NCBI GenBank assembly: GCA_942492905.1
Contig: OW818657.1
Location: forward strand, 2,294,001-2,358,000
DNA from: CAIZWU01 sp942492905
GTDB lineage: Bacteria > Verrucomicrobiota > Verrucomicrobiia > Verrucomicrobiales > V1-33
Reading direction: 5' to 3'
DNA length: 64,000 nt
In this document: positions 34,623-43,310 of the stretch, one piece after another
Position numbering within the stretch: the stretch's first letter is position 1
Layout of the letters: each line of letters begins with the position of its first letter
Position numbers and translations under genes: made by a program
Notes under the pieces: model-generated
Told to the model about the DNA's origin: nothing
Database searches by the model: none
What the model saw: the letters and a program-made list of their open reading frames with translations, nothing else

Positions 34623-35816
34623 TTATCTGCGGGAACTCTTTACGAGAAGCAGGGCTCCGAGCGCGAGGGCGACGCCGCCCGCAATCACGAGAGCGGGTTC
34701 TTCTCTGGCGAATTCACGGGCTTTCCGGTAACCGGCCTCGGCATCCTCACGGATCTGGCGGGCGGTCTCCGCCGCGCGGTCCACGCCTTCCGCCACAGAA
34801 TCCCGGGCGCACTCGTAGGCCTCCCTCACTGATTCGGCCGTCGCGGTGGTGGACTTACCGAACTGCGAGGCCGCGGCCCGGCCTTGGTCTGCCAAGCTGG
34901 CAGCGTTGGAGTGGATGGATTCCCGGAGGTCCCGGGCAGCTGCAGCGGCGGCACTGATGCCATTGGCCGCGTAGCGACGGGATTCTTCCAGGCGATCCTT
35001 CACCGCTTCGACTTTGGAGTGCGCGTATTCCTCCACACGATCCCTGGAGGGAGTGCCTTTAGCCCGCTGCCAGGCGATATAAAGCGCTCCGAGGCCGAGA
35101 ATGGCACTGGGCACGGGGTGGCGGCGGGGGAAAGCGGCGGCGACTCCGAGAGCTCGTCCGGCGAGGGCCCGGTTCCTGGGGGTCAGGACCGTATCCACCC
35201 ATGCCAAGGCGGCACTGAAAAAGACGCCGGGATCGAAATTCCGGCTGATCGAGTCGGCGGTGTCCTGCACCGCCTGACCGACGCGGCGGGCCTGGGTTTC
35301 GACGGTGTCGGCTGTCTGATGCAGGGAGTTTTGAATGGTCTGTCGGGTGTTCATAGGACTGGGGAGCGGGTATAGGGTGGGAGTGGAGGGAGGGACCGGG
35401 ACGGGGTCCACGGGTTGGTGGGTGAGGGCGGCGGCGGTGTGTTTCAACGCCCGCAGGGTCACGTCTGGAGTGAGGCTTTCCGCACGGAGCCGACGGCCAC
35501 TTCGGCGGAAAACGAGCCAGCCGGTGAAGGCGGTGAGCAACGTCAATCCAAGAGCCGAAGCTCCGGCGGCATCCAGCGGCTGCCATCCGGCCCGGGTGAC
35601 CAAGGCCTGACTCATCAGGAGGATGCAGCCTGCCAGCAGCAGCAACAGGGCGGTGAAGGCGGTGAGCCCTCCTGCCGCGATCCAAATCGACTGCTGCCGG
35701 GTATGGGTCGCTTTCCCCGCGATCTCCTGACGAAACAGCGTCCAATGCCCGGCAGCGAGCGCTTTGAACTCTGTAGTGAGGGAACGGAGGTTTGAGAACA
35801 GACCGGGGGCAGACAT
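34623..35816 (-). CDS. Holin-X-like and ElaB/YqjD-like fused membrane protein
   Basis: 397 residues. The N-terminal part (1-110) has two hydrophobic helices (about 46-68 and 82-102) and resembles the phage holin family PF07332, found in bacteria outside phages. From about 155 (MNTRQTIQNSLHQTADTVE) it changes to amphipathic helices rich in Ala, Glu and Arg, and ends in a membrane helix EEPALVIAGGVALALGALLL with a basic end, like ElaB/YqjD (DUF883). In many genomes these are separate genes, so this may be a fusion, or a second start may lie at the MNTRQ codon. It belongs to a run of small membrane proteins, probably for envelope stress. It is not a phage lysis gene. Confidence 0.7.
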   Translation of the reverse strand: MSAPGLFSNLRSLTTEFKALAAGHWTLFRQEIAGKATHTRQQSIWIAAGGLTAFTALLLLLAGCILLMSQALVTRAGWQPLDAAGASALGLTLLTAFTGWLVFRRSGRRLRAESLTPDVTLRALKHTAAALTHQPVDPVPVPPSTPTLYPLPSPMNTRQTIQNSLHQTADTVETQARRVGQAVQDTADSISRNFDPGVFFSAALAWVDTVLTPRNRALAGRALGVAAAFPRRHPVPSAILGLGALYIAWQRAKGTPSRDRVEEYAHSKVEAVKDRLEESRRYAANGISAAAAAARDLRESIHSNAASLADQGRAAASQFGKSTTATAESVREAYECARDSVAEGVDRAAETARQIREDAEAGYRKAREFAREEPALVIAGGVALALGALLLVKSSRR

Positions 35817-35851
35817 GACGGCAGAGGGGCGTTGGAGAACAGCGGGGACGT

Positions 35852-36277
35852 TCAGATTTTAGGTGAACCAAAAGCACGCTTGGCTTCGTCTGCGTCCTCG
35901 GTGGTGCCTTCCTTGACTTCGCTGGCGGCCTGCTTCAAGCCATCGCGGAATTTTTCCGCACCGTCGCGGAGATGATCCCCGACGCTTTCGACGCTCTCGG
36001 CGACCCGGTCTTTGAGCCGGCCGGCTTTATCGCGCAGGGTCTCGACGCCGTCGTCAAACCGGTCGCGCAGACTGGTGGCTTCGTCACGGGCGGCCCGGCC
36101 CAGTTGCTGGGTCTTGCGGCTGATGCGGTCGTAGGCGTGGTCGGTGGCATCATCCAGTTCGTCCATGATGGGACGGAGTTGGCGATGGTAGCGCTTTTCA
36201 AAAGCAAGGGCGGTCAGAGCAGCGACACCGGTGGCGATGACGCCGAGCAACACTTTGGTAGTGGGGTCGGTTTTCAT
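35852..36277 (-). CDS. YtxH-like membrane-anchored helical protein
   Basis: 141 residues. One N-terminal membrane helix (TKVLLGVIATGVAALTALAF, about 7-26) is followed by a long, highly charged amphipathic helix with repeated phases (RDEATSLRDRFDDGVETLRD, GDHLRDGAEKFRDGLK). The pattern fits YtxH and related stress proteins. Role not known; likely a membrane-bound coiled coil. It is 35 bases upstream of the holin-like gene on the same strand, and its repeats resemble those of the small gene at 36325, suggesting a shared origin or partner role. Confidence 0.7.
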   Translation of the reverse strand: MKTDPTTKVLLGVIATGVAALTALAFEKRYHRQLRPIMDELDDATDHAYDRISRKTQQLGRAARDEATSLRDRFDDGVETLRDKAGRLKDRVAESVESVGDHLRDGAEKFRDGLKQAASEVKEGTTEDADEAKRAFGSPKI

Positions 36278-36324
36278 GGGTGGAGTGGGTTGGGACAGAG
36301 TTTGGACAAGATAGGGGAGCGTTT

Positions 36325-36537
36325 TTAGTTTTTGATGTCCCGGACTGTGTCCTTGACGCTGTCGCCGATTTTTTCGGCGGGGGAGCGGGGATCGACGGCA
36401 TCTTTGATGTCGCGGCCGGCTTCGCGGATGGAATCTCCGGCTTTTTCGACAGGGCTGCGGCGGTCATACGCCACGAAGGCGAGCACAGCGACGGCGATAA
36501 TCAGAATCGCGATGATGAGATTGGTGTTGGATTTCAT
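36325..36537 (-). CDS. Small single-pass membrane protein
   Basis: 70 residues from the ATG at 36537. A membrane helix (NLIIAILIIAVAVLAFVAYD) is followed by a charged tail with two repeats, RSPVEKAGDSIREAGRDIKD and RSPAEKIGDSVKDTVRDIKN. The two repeats are close copies, so the tail arose by internal duplication. No named family recognised. It lies within the run of small membrane genes. Confidence 0.7.
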   Translation of the reverse strand: MKSNTNLIIAILIIAVAVLAFVAYDRRSPVEKAGDSIREAGRDIKDAVDPRSPAEKIGDSVKDTVRDIKN

Positions 36538-36610
36538 GGAATTCGTTTTTTGGGACATTCCGCTGGAGGAACACATCCCGTAGCCGCATGACCGCTGCGG
36601 CTGAACAGCT

Positions 36611-36772
36611 TCAGATCGACTTTTTACCCCGGATCAGGGAGAGCACGAAGAGGATGAGGAAGATCACGAAGCAGACTTTGGCTACGGTGGCTGCCGCGCC
36701 GGCAAGGGCACCGAATCCGAGCACCCCGGCAATGAGGGCCACAACGATGAAGGTAAGAGTCCAGGAGAGCAT
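36611..36772 (-). CDS. DUF1328 family small membrane protein
   Basis: 53 residues from the ATG at 36772 (MLSWTLTFIVVALIAGVLGF). It consists of two membrane helices and a short basic end (RGKKSI), the full length and pattern of the DUF1328 family (UPF0391, YtjA type). Such genes are induced by osmotic or envelope stress in other bacteria. Starts further upstream exist in the frame but do not fit the family. It is the first gene of the small membrane-protein run and is divergent from the sensor kinase operon. Confidence 0.85.
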   Translation of the reverse strand: MLSWTLTFIVVALIAGVLGFGALAGAAATVAKVCFVIFLILFVLSLIRGKKSI

Positions 36773-37066
36773 AAGATAGGTGGAGTTGAGGTGGTAGCGG
36801 AGGGACTCGGAAGAGGAAGTTCGGCCGGGCACCGCTGAGCCTTATTGTGCAGGAGTGGTGCCACCGGGACGTTGCTCCGCAAATTCCACTGATTATCAAC
36901 GACATACAGGGTGGTTGCGCTGGGGGATTCTGCCCGCCCTGACGGAATTATCTCGCATTCTGCCATGCCCCGGGAGATTGGATTTGCATTCTGCGAGGAA
37001 AGGGGAAAGCATGATCCCCGCACGCTCTTCTGGCGTTCCCACGGCTCCCCCCACTCCTAAAAGCCT

Positions 37067-39199
37067 GTGTCCCGCGTTCTGGCAATCTTCAATTTCAAGC
37101 TGCTGGGCCTGGCCATTGTCTCAATGGTGCTGGTGTTGGGCGTGGCAGTGAGCCAACTGTTCAAGACTAGGCAATTCATCCACATGCTGTCGCAGTCCCA
37201 TCAGCGCACCATGGATTTCCGTATGGTCCGCACCTATCTGCTGGATGCGGAAACGTCGCAGCGGGGCTTTCTCCTGACCGGCAGCGAGGAATACCTGATT
37301 CCATGGGAGCGCACCCGCGTGGAATTCGACCCCCACATGCAGAAACTCGGTCAGCTCGTCCCGGAATATCCCGCCCAGGTCGGGAGATTTAACGAACTCC
37401 AGTCCGTGGCTGACGCCAAAATGGAAGAACTGGACGCTACCATTCAGCTGCGCCGGAAGCAGGACATGCAGGCAACCCTGCCAGCGGTGGACTTGACGGC
37501 CGGGATGGCTCTGATGGACCGGGCACGGGCCATCGTGGATGAAGCCCTCGCGGAGGAATCCGGGCTACAGCAGGTGATGCAGCAACGCCAGATGCGCGGG
37601 GTGTGGGTCACGACCTTCCTGATCATCGCCAGTGCTCTGCTCTGTCTGGCCGCCGGGGCGAATGCTTTTTTGCTGTTCCAGAAAGCGATCAAGGCCACCC
37701 GGCTCCAGCGCCGCGCCCTGATCCAGCGCCGCCGGGCCATGAATGCCGACCGCGAAAAAAACCTCTTCATGGCCAATATGAGCCATGAAATCCGCACGCC
37801 CATGAATGCCATCATCGGGTTTTCCCAACTGCTGCGGGACGAAGTGGAAAGCCCCCGCGCCAGCCATTACGTCAATGCCATCGCCAGCGCCGGGGAGAAT
37901 CTCCTCAGTCTGATCAACGACGTGCTCGACCTCTCTAAAATCGAGGCGGGACGCGTGGAATTGAAGCCGGAGGTACTCGATCTACGCGAAGTGGTGCAGA
38001 ATCTGCAGCTGATGCTCTCGCAACGTGCTTCCGCCAAGGGGCTCCAGCTCCTGACAGAAGTCGACGAGGCTCTGCCCTCGTGGTTGGTGCTGGACCCGCT
38101 GCGGTTGCGGCAGATGCTGCTGAACCTGATGGGGAATGCCATCAAATTCACCAACGCAGGCCATGTCTCCCTGAAAGTGCGCCCCGAAACCCAGCCCGGA
38201 GTGACGGATTCCCTGACTATCGTGATGGAGGTGTCGGACACCGGCCGCGGCATCGCCCCGGCTGATCTGGAATTGATTTTCAAGCCCTTCCGGCAAGGCA
38301 GCCAACAAAGCACCGAGGTGGTGGAAGGCACCGGTCTGGGCCTCAGCATCACCCGGCGGCTGGTCCACCTGATGGGAGGCAAAGTCACCGCAGTCAGCGA
38401 AGTGGGAACCGGGAGCACCTTCACCCTGACCCTGCCCAATGTTAAGCTGGCCGTCATCGGGCCCCGGGCCACTGCGGTGGATGCCGATGCCATCAGCCTC
38501 GACACGTTGCCGCGCATGAAGGTTCTCATCGTGGATGACAATGCGCATAACCGCGAAGTGATGGGGGCATTTTTCCTGAACACCCACCACGAAATCGAGT
38601 TCGCCACCAATGGCCTGGAGGCCGTGGAGCAGGCCGTCAGGACCACTCCGGATCTCATCCTGATGGACATCCGGATGCCCCGTCTGGATGGGCGCGGGGC
38701 CACCGAGTTGCTGCGCCGTCACGAGGCGCTGGCCCACACCCCGGTCATCGCGGTCACTGCCTCCAGCCTCTCTGATTCCCGGAGCAATGCCAGGGCCGTC
38801 TTCAATGGTTATCTGAGGAAGCCATTCCTGCGTCCGGAACTGGTGAACGCGATCCGTCTGGCCGTGGCCTCCTCCACCCCCGCAGGGGAGGACACCCCCA
38901 CCGGCCTGCCGGCCCGTCCGGCCCAGCCCCTGCCGGAGGACGCGGCCGCGCAGCTCCGCCACCTGAACGCGGAACGCTGGCCTATCCTGACCCGCACCAT
39001 GGCGGTGCGCGCCATCCGTGCTTTTGCTGATGAGTTGGAAATCATGGCCAACGCCCATTCCTGCCCAAGCCTGCGCGACTATGCCGCGACGCTGAAGCAC
39101 GAGGCCGCCACTTTTCAAATTTCCCGTATGGAAAAATCGCTCGCCCGTTTTCCCGCCCTCGTGGAATCTCTCTCCCCCCACCCCCCCACCGCGCCATGA
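37067..39199 (+). CDS. CHASE3 hybrid sensor histidine kinase
   Basis: 710 residues, GTG start. A membrane helix (about 11-32), a periplasmic CHASE3 domain (35-175, with the family motif LLDAETSQRGFLLTG), a second helix (179-202), then the dimerisation domain with phospho-accepting H240 in MANMSHEIRTPMNAIIG. The ATPase domain has NAIKFTN, DTGRGIA and GTGLGLSITRRLV. A receiver domain follows with its aspartate at about 534 (LILMDIRMP). The last 95 residues resemble the helical tail seen after receivers in such kinases, like an HPt fold without a clear histidine. The stimulus is unknown. It overlaps the next kinase by 4 bases, so they are translated together. Confidence 0.93.
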   Translation: MSRVLAIFNFKLLGLAIVSMVLVLGVAVSQLFKTRQFIHMLSQSHQRTMDFRMVRTYLLDAETSQRGFLLTGSEEYLIPWERTRVEFDPHMQKLGQLVPEYPAQVGRFNELQSVADAKMEELDATIQLRRKQDMQATLPAVDLTAGMALMDRARAIVDEALAEESGLQQVMQQRQMRGVWVTTFLIIASALLCLAAGANAFLLFQKAIKATRLQRRALIQRRRAMNADREKNLFMANMSHEIRTPMNAIIGFSQLLRDEVESPRASHYVNAIASAGENLLSLINDVLDLSKIEAGRVELKPEVLDLREVVQNLQLMLSQRASAKGLQLLTEVDEALPSWLVLDPLRLRQMLLNLMGNAIKFTNAGHVSLKVRPETQPGVTDSLTIVMEVSDTGRGIAPADLELIFKPFRQGSQQSTEVVEGTGLGLSITRRLVHLMGGKVTAVSEVGTGSTFTLTLPNVKLAVIGPRATAVDADAISLDTLPRMKVLIVDDNAHNREVMGAFFLNTHHEIEFATNGLEAVEQAVRTTPDLILMDIRMPRLDGRGATELLRRHEALAHTPVIAVTASSLSDSRSNARAVFNGYLRKPFLRPELVNAIRLAVASSTPAGEDTPTGLPARPAQPLPEDAAAQLRHLNAERWPILTRTMAVRAIRAFADELEIMANAHSCPSLRDYAATLKHEAATFQISRMEKSLARFPALVESLSPHPPTAP

Positions 39200-40308
39200 G
39201 CTCCTGCCCTTCCGCCAACCTCGTCCCACCTACCATCCTCGTCGTCGACGACCAGGAACCCAACGTCCAACTGGTCTGCGGGTTTCTCCTCGATGAAGGT
39301 TACGAAGTCGTCCCTGCCTCCAGCGGCCCGCAGGCCCTTGAACGCATCGCCTCGCAATTGCCGGACCTCATCCTGATGGATGTGCTGATGCCCGGCATGG
39401 ACGGCTTCGCCCTCTGCGAACGCGTGCGTCTCCTCCCCGAGTGCGCCGCCATTCCGGTTATTTTCCTATCGGCTGCGGATGAGTCGGAATTTATTGTCAG
39501 AGCCCTCGAAAGCGGGGGGGTGGATTACATCACCAAACCCTTCCGCAAAGCCGAACTGATTGCCCGCGTGCGTACCCATCTGGCGTTGAAAACTTCCCGC
39601 GACAAGCTCGCCCGGCTCCTCTGCGAAAAGGATGAACTGATGGCTGTGCTTGCCCACGATTTGAAGAATCCCCTGACGGCCATCAGCCTGGGGGTGCAGA
39701 CCCTGCAAAGCAAAACCGACCCTGATCCCGCTTTCCTCGCCAAGGTGACCGGCAATATAGAATCCACTGTGAATCAGATGCGGACCACCATCGAGACCCT
39801 CCTCTCCGAGAAGGCCGCTGAACGGGCGGAATTCCCGCTTACCTATCAACCAATCAATCTGCAGGCCGCCCTCAAGGATGCCGCTGCCGCGCTGCGCAGT
39901 GCCGCCGCCGCCAAGCAGATCAAACTGGAAGTGGAGGTCCCCCAGACCTCGATCATCGTGCTGGCCGATGCCCACGCCCTGCGGCATATCCTGGATAACC
40001 TTTTTTCCAACGCCATCAAGTTTTCCCCCCATGGCAGTACTGTCATCCTGAGCGCACAACAGAACGCCGATGAAATGCCGGCGGTCACCGTGGCTGATCA
40101 GGGACCGGGCCTGACCCCCGCGGACATGGAGGGCCTCTTCCAGAAATACAGCCGCCTCAGCGCCCGGCCTACCGGCGGGGAAAGCTCCACCGGTCTGGGC
40201 CTGGCGATTGTCAAAATGCTCGTCGAACGGATGAGCGGCACCATCAAGGGGGAGAACCGTCCGGATGGGCCAGGCGCGCTGTTCACCCTCTGCCTTCCTC
40301 CTGCCTGA
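39196..40308 (+). CDS. Response regulator-histidine kinase hybrid (receiver first)
   Basis: 370 residues, cytoplasmic. An N-terminal receiver domain (TILVVDDQEPN, D62 in LILMDVLMPGMDG, K114 in YITKPF) is joined to a histidine kinase with H154 in VLAHDLKNPLTAIS. The ATPase domain has NAIKFSPH, ADQGPGLTP and GLGLAIVKML. A receiver-first kinase typically receives phosphate from a hybrid kinase and passes it on. Its start overlaps the stop of the CHASE3 kinase by 4 bases and the sigma-54 activator starts 28 bases after its stop, so it should be the middle step of one relay. Confidence 0.93.
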   Translation: MSSCPSANLVPPTILVVDDQEPNVQLVCGFLLDEGYEVVPASSGPQALERIASQLPDLILMDVLMPGMDGFALCERVRLLPECAAIPVIFLSAADESEFIVRALESGGVDYITKPFRKAELIARVRTHLALKTSRDKLARLLCEKDELMAVLAHDLKNPLTAISLGVQTLQSKTDPDPAFLAKVTGNIESTVNQMRTTIETLLSEKAAERAEFPLTYQPINLQAALKDAAAALRSAAAAKQIKLEVEVPQTSIIVLADAHALRHILDNLFSNAIKFSPHGSTVILSAQQNADEMPAVTVADQGPGLTPADMEGLFQKYSRLSARPTGGESSTGLGLAIVKMLVERMSGTIKGENRPDGPGALFTLCLPPA

Positions 40309-40336
40309 CTGGAACCCTTTGCGCATATTCCCATTT

Positions 40337-41683
40337 ATGGACATTCTCATCATCGACGACGATCGTTCCATCCGCGAGGCCACGCTGATGGCGGTCGAGA
40401 GTTTGGAACACTACGGCGAAGCCGTGGAGAACAGCGAATTAGGCCTGCGAAGGCTGAGGGAGGACAAGTTTGATCTGGTGATTCTTGACCTCATGCTGGG
40501 CGATGAGGACGGACTGGAAGTGCTCACTGCCATCAAGAAGCAGAACCCCGCTCAGGCGGTGGTGATGTTTACGGCGCAGGCCTCGATTGCCACCGCGGTG
40601 GAGGCCACCCGGCGTGGGGCGATTGATTTCATCGAAAAGCCTTTCCATCTGGCGCGGCTCCGTCAGGTGCTGGCGCTGGTTCAGAAAACCCGTCATCTGG
40701 AAACCCGCGTCGCTGAACTGGAGACGGAGATCCAAGCCCATCACATCGAACCCCGGTTCCAGTCCCAGGACTCTTCCGTGCAGGCCCTCCTGGAGCTTTT
40801 GTTCCGTGCCGCGGAGTCCACCGCCAGCATCCTGATCCTGGGTCCCAGCGGCACCGGAAAAAGCGTCGCCGCCCGGGCCGTTCATGCGGCCAGCCATTTG
40901 CGGGACAAACCATTCGTGACCGTGAGTTGTCCCAGCCTTTCCAAGGAGTTGTTGGAAAGTGATCTTTTCGGTCACGTCAAAGGTGCCTTTACCGGGGCCA
41001 TCAAGGATCACTGGGGCAAGGTGAAGGCCGCAGAAGGCGGCACCCTGTTTCTGGATGAAATCGGGGAACTCCCCCTCGAGCTTCAACCCAAATTGCTGCG
41101 CCTCCTCCAGGAGCGGGAATACGAACGTCTCGGCGAAAACAAAACCCGCCCCGCGGATGTTCGCATCATCGCGGCCACCAACCGTGATATTGAAAAAGAA
41201 GTCACGGCCGGCCGGTTCCGGGAGGATTTGTTCTACCGTCTGAATGTGATCAGCGTTTCCATGCCCTCGCTGCGGGACCGCCCCGCCGATGTGCTCGCCT
41301 TTGCCGAAAACAATCTCAAGTTTTTTGCCGGCCAGTTGAAACGGAAAGTTACCGGTTTTTCCGCCGAAGCCCGGCGCTGCCTGCTGGCTTACCCGTGGCC
41401 GGGCAATCTCCGGGAACTGCGCAACTGCATTGAGCGGGCCGTGATTCTGTCCAAAGGTCCCGAAATTGCTCCTGCCGACCTGCCCATTCATGTGCAGGGC
41501 GGGCTTCAGGCCGGCAACGGCCCGGGTGTTCCGCTGGTGGGCTCCATGATGACCCTGGAAGCCTTGGAGCGCGAACACATCAGGCGTGTGGTCGAAGCCA
41601 CCCCTACCATCCAGGAGGCCGCCCGGGTTCTCGGCATTGATGCGGCTACCATCTACCGCAAGCGTCGTAAATCGGAAGGCTGA
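40337..41683 (+). CDS. NtrC-family sigma-54-dependent response regulator
   Basis: 448 residues from the ATG at 40337 (MDILIIDDDRSIRE); the frame extends upstream into the preceding gene. Receiver with D51 (LVILDLMLGDEDG), an AAA+ domain with Walker A GPSGTGKS (near 168), the sigma-54 contact loop GAFTGA (near 216), Walker B GGTLFLDEIGELPL and the arginine-finger region. The C-terminal Fis-type helix-turn-helix is TIQEAARVLGIDAATIYRKR. It activates sigma-54 RNA polymerase at enhancer-bound promoters. The phosphate donor is probably the kinase pair upstream. I did not find a convincing sigma-54 promoter nearby, so targets are unknown. Confidence 0.94.
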   Translation: MDILIIDDDRSIREATLMAVESLEHYGEAVENSELGLRRLREDKFDLVILDLMLGDEDGLEVLTAIKKQNPAQAVVMFTAQASIATAVEATRRGAIDFIEKPFHLARLRQVLALVQKTRHLETRVAELETEIQAHHIEPRFQSQDSSVQALLELLFRAAESTASILILGPSGTGKSVAARAVHAASHLRDKPFVTVSCPSLSKELLESDLFGHVKGAFTGAIKDHWGKVKAAEGGTLFLDEIGELPLELQPKLLRLLQEREYERLGENKTRPADVRIIAATNRDIEKEVTAGRFREDLFYRLNVISVSMPSLRDRPADVLAFAENNLKFFAGQLKRKVTGFSAEARRCLLAYPWPGNLRELRNCIERAVILSKGPEIAPADLPIHVQGGLQAGNGPGVPLVGSMMTLEALEREHIRRVVEATPTIQEAARVLGIDAATIYRKRRKSEG

Positions 41684-41705
41684 CTCCCGCTGCCGTTGTG
41701 AACCC

Positions 41706-42311
41706 ATGATTGAACTTGATCTCCTCACCACCCACGCCGACCGCGCTTACCCGATTCTTGCCGGTCTCGTCACACCCCGGCCCATCGCCTGGGTCACCAC
41801 CTTGAATGAAGATGGGACGGTGAATGCCGCACCGTTTTCCTTCTTCAACGTGTTCGGGGCGGAGCCTCCGCTGGTCATCTTTGCACCCGGGGACCGTGAT
41901 GACGGTTCTCCGAAAGACACCGCCCGCAACTGCCGCCGGACCGGTGAGTTTGTCGTCAATCTGGTGGACGAGGCCCTCGCCGAAACCATGGTCCGCACTG
42001 CCGCTTCCGTCCCTTATGGTGAAAGCGAAACCAAACGGGAAAAGCTGGCCACGTCGCCCTCCACCACGGTGGGCCCGCCACGCATCAAAGCGGCTCCTGC
42101 CGCCCTGGAATGCAATGTCCACTCCATCCAGCAGATAGGGGAGAACCGCCTGATCCTCGGCATCGTCCACCGCGTCCATGTCAGGAAAACCTTCTACGAT
42201 GCCAAAACTCAACGCATCCGCGGCGAAAAATTCCACCCCATCGGCCGCATGGCCGTCCCTGACTGGTATTGCCGCACCGGGGATTTGTTCGAACTGAAGC
42301 GGCCGGAGTGA
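41706..42311 (+). CDS. Flavin reductase-like, FMN-binding split-barrel protein
   Basis: 201 residues from the ATG at 41706 (MIELDLLTTHADRAYPI), 22 bases after the regulator stop. The flavin reductase family motifs are clear: YPILAGLVTPRPIAWVTTL, NAAPFSFFNVFG, DTARNCRRTGEFVVNLV and the C-terminal PIGRMAVPDWYCR. Members reduce free FMN or FAD with NAD(P)H or act as small oxidoreductases. It follows the signalling operon closely on the same strand and might be co-transcribed with it. It ends 7 bases before the stop of the convergent protease gene, so there is almost no space between the two genes. Confidence 0.9.
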   Translation: MIELDLLTTHADRAYPILAGLVTPRPIAWVTTLNEDGTVNAAPFSFFNVFGAEPPLVIFAPGDRDDGSPKDTARNCRRTGEFVVNLVDEALAETMVRTAASVPYGESETKREKLATSPSTTVGPPRIKAAPAALECNVHSIQQIGENRLILGIVHRVHVRKTFYDAKTQRIRGEKFHPIGRMAVPDWYCRTGDLFELKRPE

Positions 42312-42318
42312 GGATGGA

Positions 42319-43212
42319 TCAGCTCCCTGCCCTTTTTCCGGACTTCCGTGGTTTCATCGGATGGTGTTTGCGGTCTTGGTCGATCAGGAAGTTTATCCAG
42401 TCAGGATCGGGCGAGACGGCGAGTCCCTGGTAGCCCCAGATTTGGTTGAGACCCAAGGGGAAGACGACGCGTCCGGCCCATGCCGTATTGATGCCCAGCA
42501 GGCTTCCGTCGGTTCCCATCAACGGTCCGCCACTATCGCCGTGAGCCAAGGGGGCGCTGTGCCCAAGCCGCCGCCAGCGGGCTCCGTCACCGGTTCCTTC
42601 CATTTTGCCCAAACTTAAAATCCGTCCGCCACTTTGCCCGGGCTTGTTTGCGGAATAACCACTCGCCAGAACCGGGGTCCCCGCCTTGAGAGTGGCCGGT
42701 TCAGCCATCGGCATGGGGGCAAATGGAGCCAGCGGCACGTGAATCAGCGCCAGGTCAGGGCCGTCCTTCACGGAATCGCTTTTCCAGACCACCCTTGCAC
42801 GGGAAACTCCGAAGACCTTTGTTTTGGCAGGAGCGAGCAGGATAAGGCTGGAGATCCCTTCAAGGTTGTGCGCCGCTGTGAGGAAGTATCCATCATCGGT
42901 GACCGCTACTGCAGAACCCATGAATAAATCCTTCCCCTTCGCTTTGAATTTCATGCTTTGCCGGCCTCCCGGCAGCGTAATCTGCTGCATTTCCAACGAT
43001 ACGCCGGGAGGCAGCACCAGGGCGGTGACCATTTCCGCGTAGGCCGAGGGCTTCAGTCCCCGGATGGTTTTATCCTCCCAGTAGGCCAGGCTGGCCGGGC
43101 GGCGGGGATTCAGCACCCCATCAATTCTGGCATCGTATTCAGGCGTAGGTTTGAATTGGCATGATGTGACCAGAAACGCGAGACCAATCAGGAGAGGAGA
43201 GATCCAGTTCAT
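42319..43212 (-). CDS. Trypsin-like serine protease lipoprotein (copy 2)
   Basis: 297 residues from the ATG at 43212. The signal peptide ends in a lipobox (AFLVTSC), so the mature protein is a lipoprotein with cysteine at about position 18. The chymotrypsin-fold triad is TAAHN (H), GPDLALIHVP (D) and HGDSGGPL (S). An N-terminal conserved region (RRPASLAYWEDKTIRGLKPS) precedes the protease. It is a divergent duplicate of the upstream protein: shared blocks include RRPASL, WEDK, SAVAV, GDSGGPL and FPLGLNQIW. It probably acts at the outer or inner membrane surface. It ends facing the flavin reductase. Confidence 0.88.
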   Translation of the reverse strand: MNWISPLLIGLAFLVTSCQFKPTPEYDARIDGVLNPRRPASLAYWEDKTIRGLKPSAYAEMVTALVLPPGVSLEMQQITLPGGRQSMKFKAKGKDLFMGSAVAVTDDGYFLTAAHNLEGISSLILLAPAKTKVFGVSRARVVWKSDSVKDGPDLALIHVPLAPFAPMPMAEPATLKAGTPVLASGYSANKPGQSGGRILSLGKMEGTGDGARWRRLGHSAPLAHGDSGGPLMGTDGSLLGINTAWAGRVVFPLGLNQIWGYQGLAVSPDPDWINFLIDQDRKHHPMKPRKSGKRAGS

Positions 43213-43310
43213 CAGATGTTTTGGCAGAGGATGCGGGCCATGGAGGCGATCTTGAGAACTGCGGAGATCATGGCGGAAGGATGCGGGTAACTCCATGGGC
43301 CGTGGTTTGA

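Noticed and set aside
34623..35816. Phage origin for the holin-like protein
   Set aside because: No other phage genes or attachment sites are nearby. The family occurs in non-phage stress clusters, and the neighbours are stress-type membrane proteins.
36833..37066. Sigma-54 promoter upstream of the CHASE3 kinase
   Set aside because: The best GG...GC pairs in the region have a spacing of 11 or 12 where 10 is required, so no convincing site was found.
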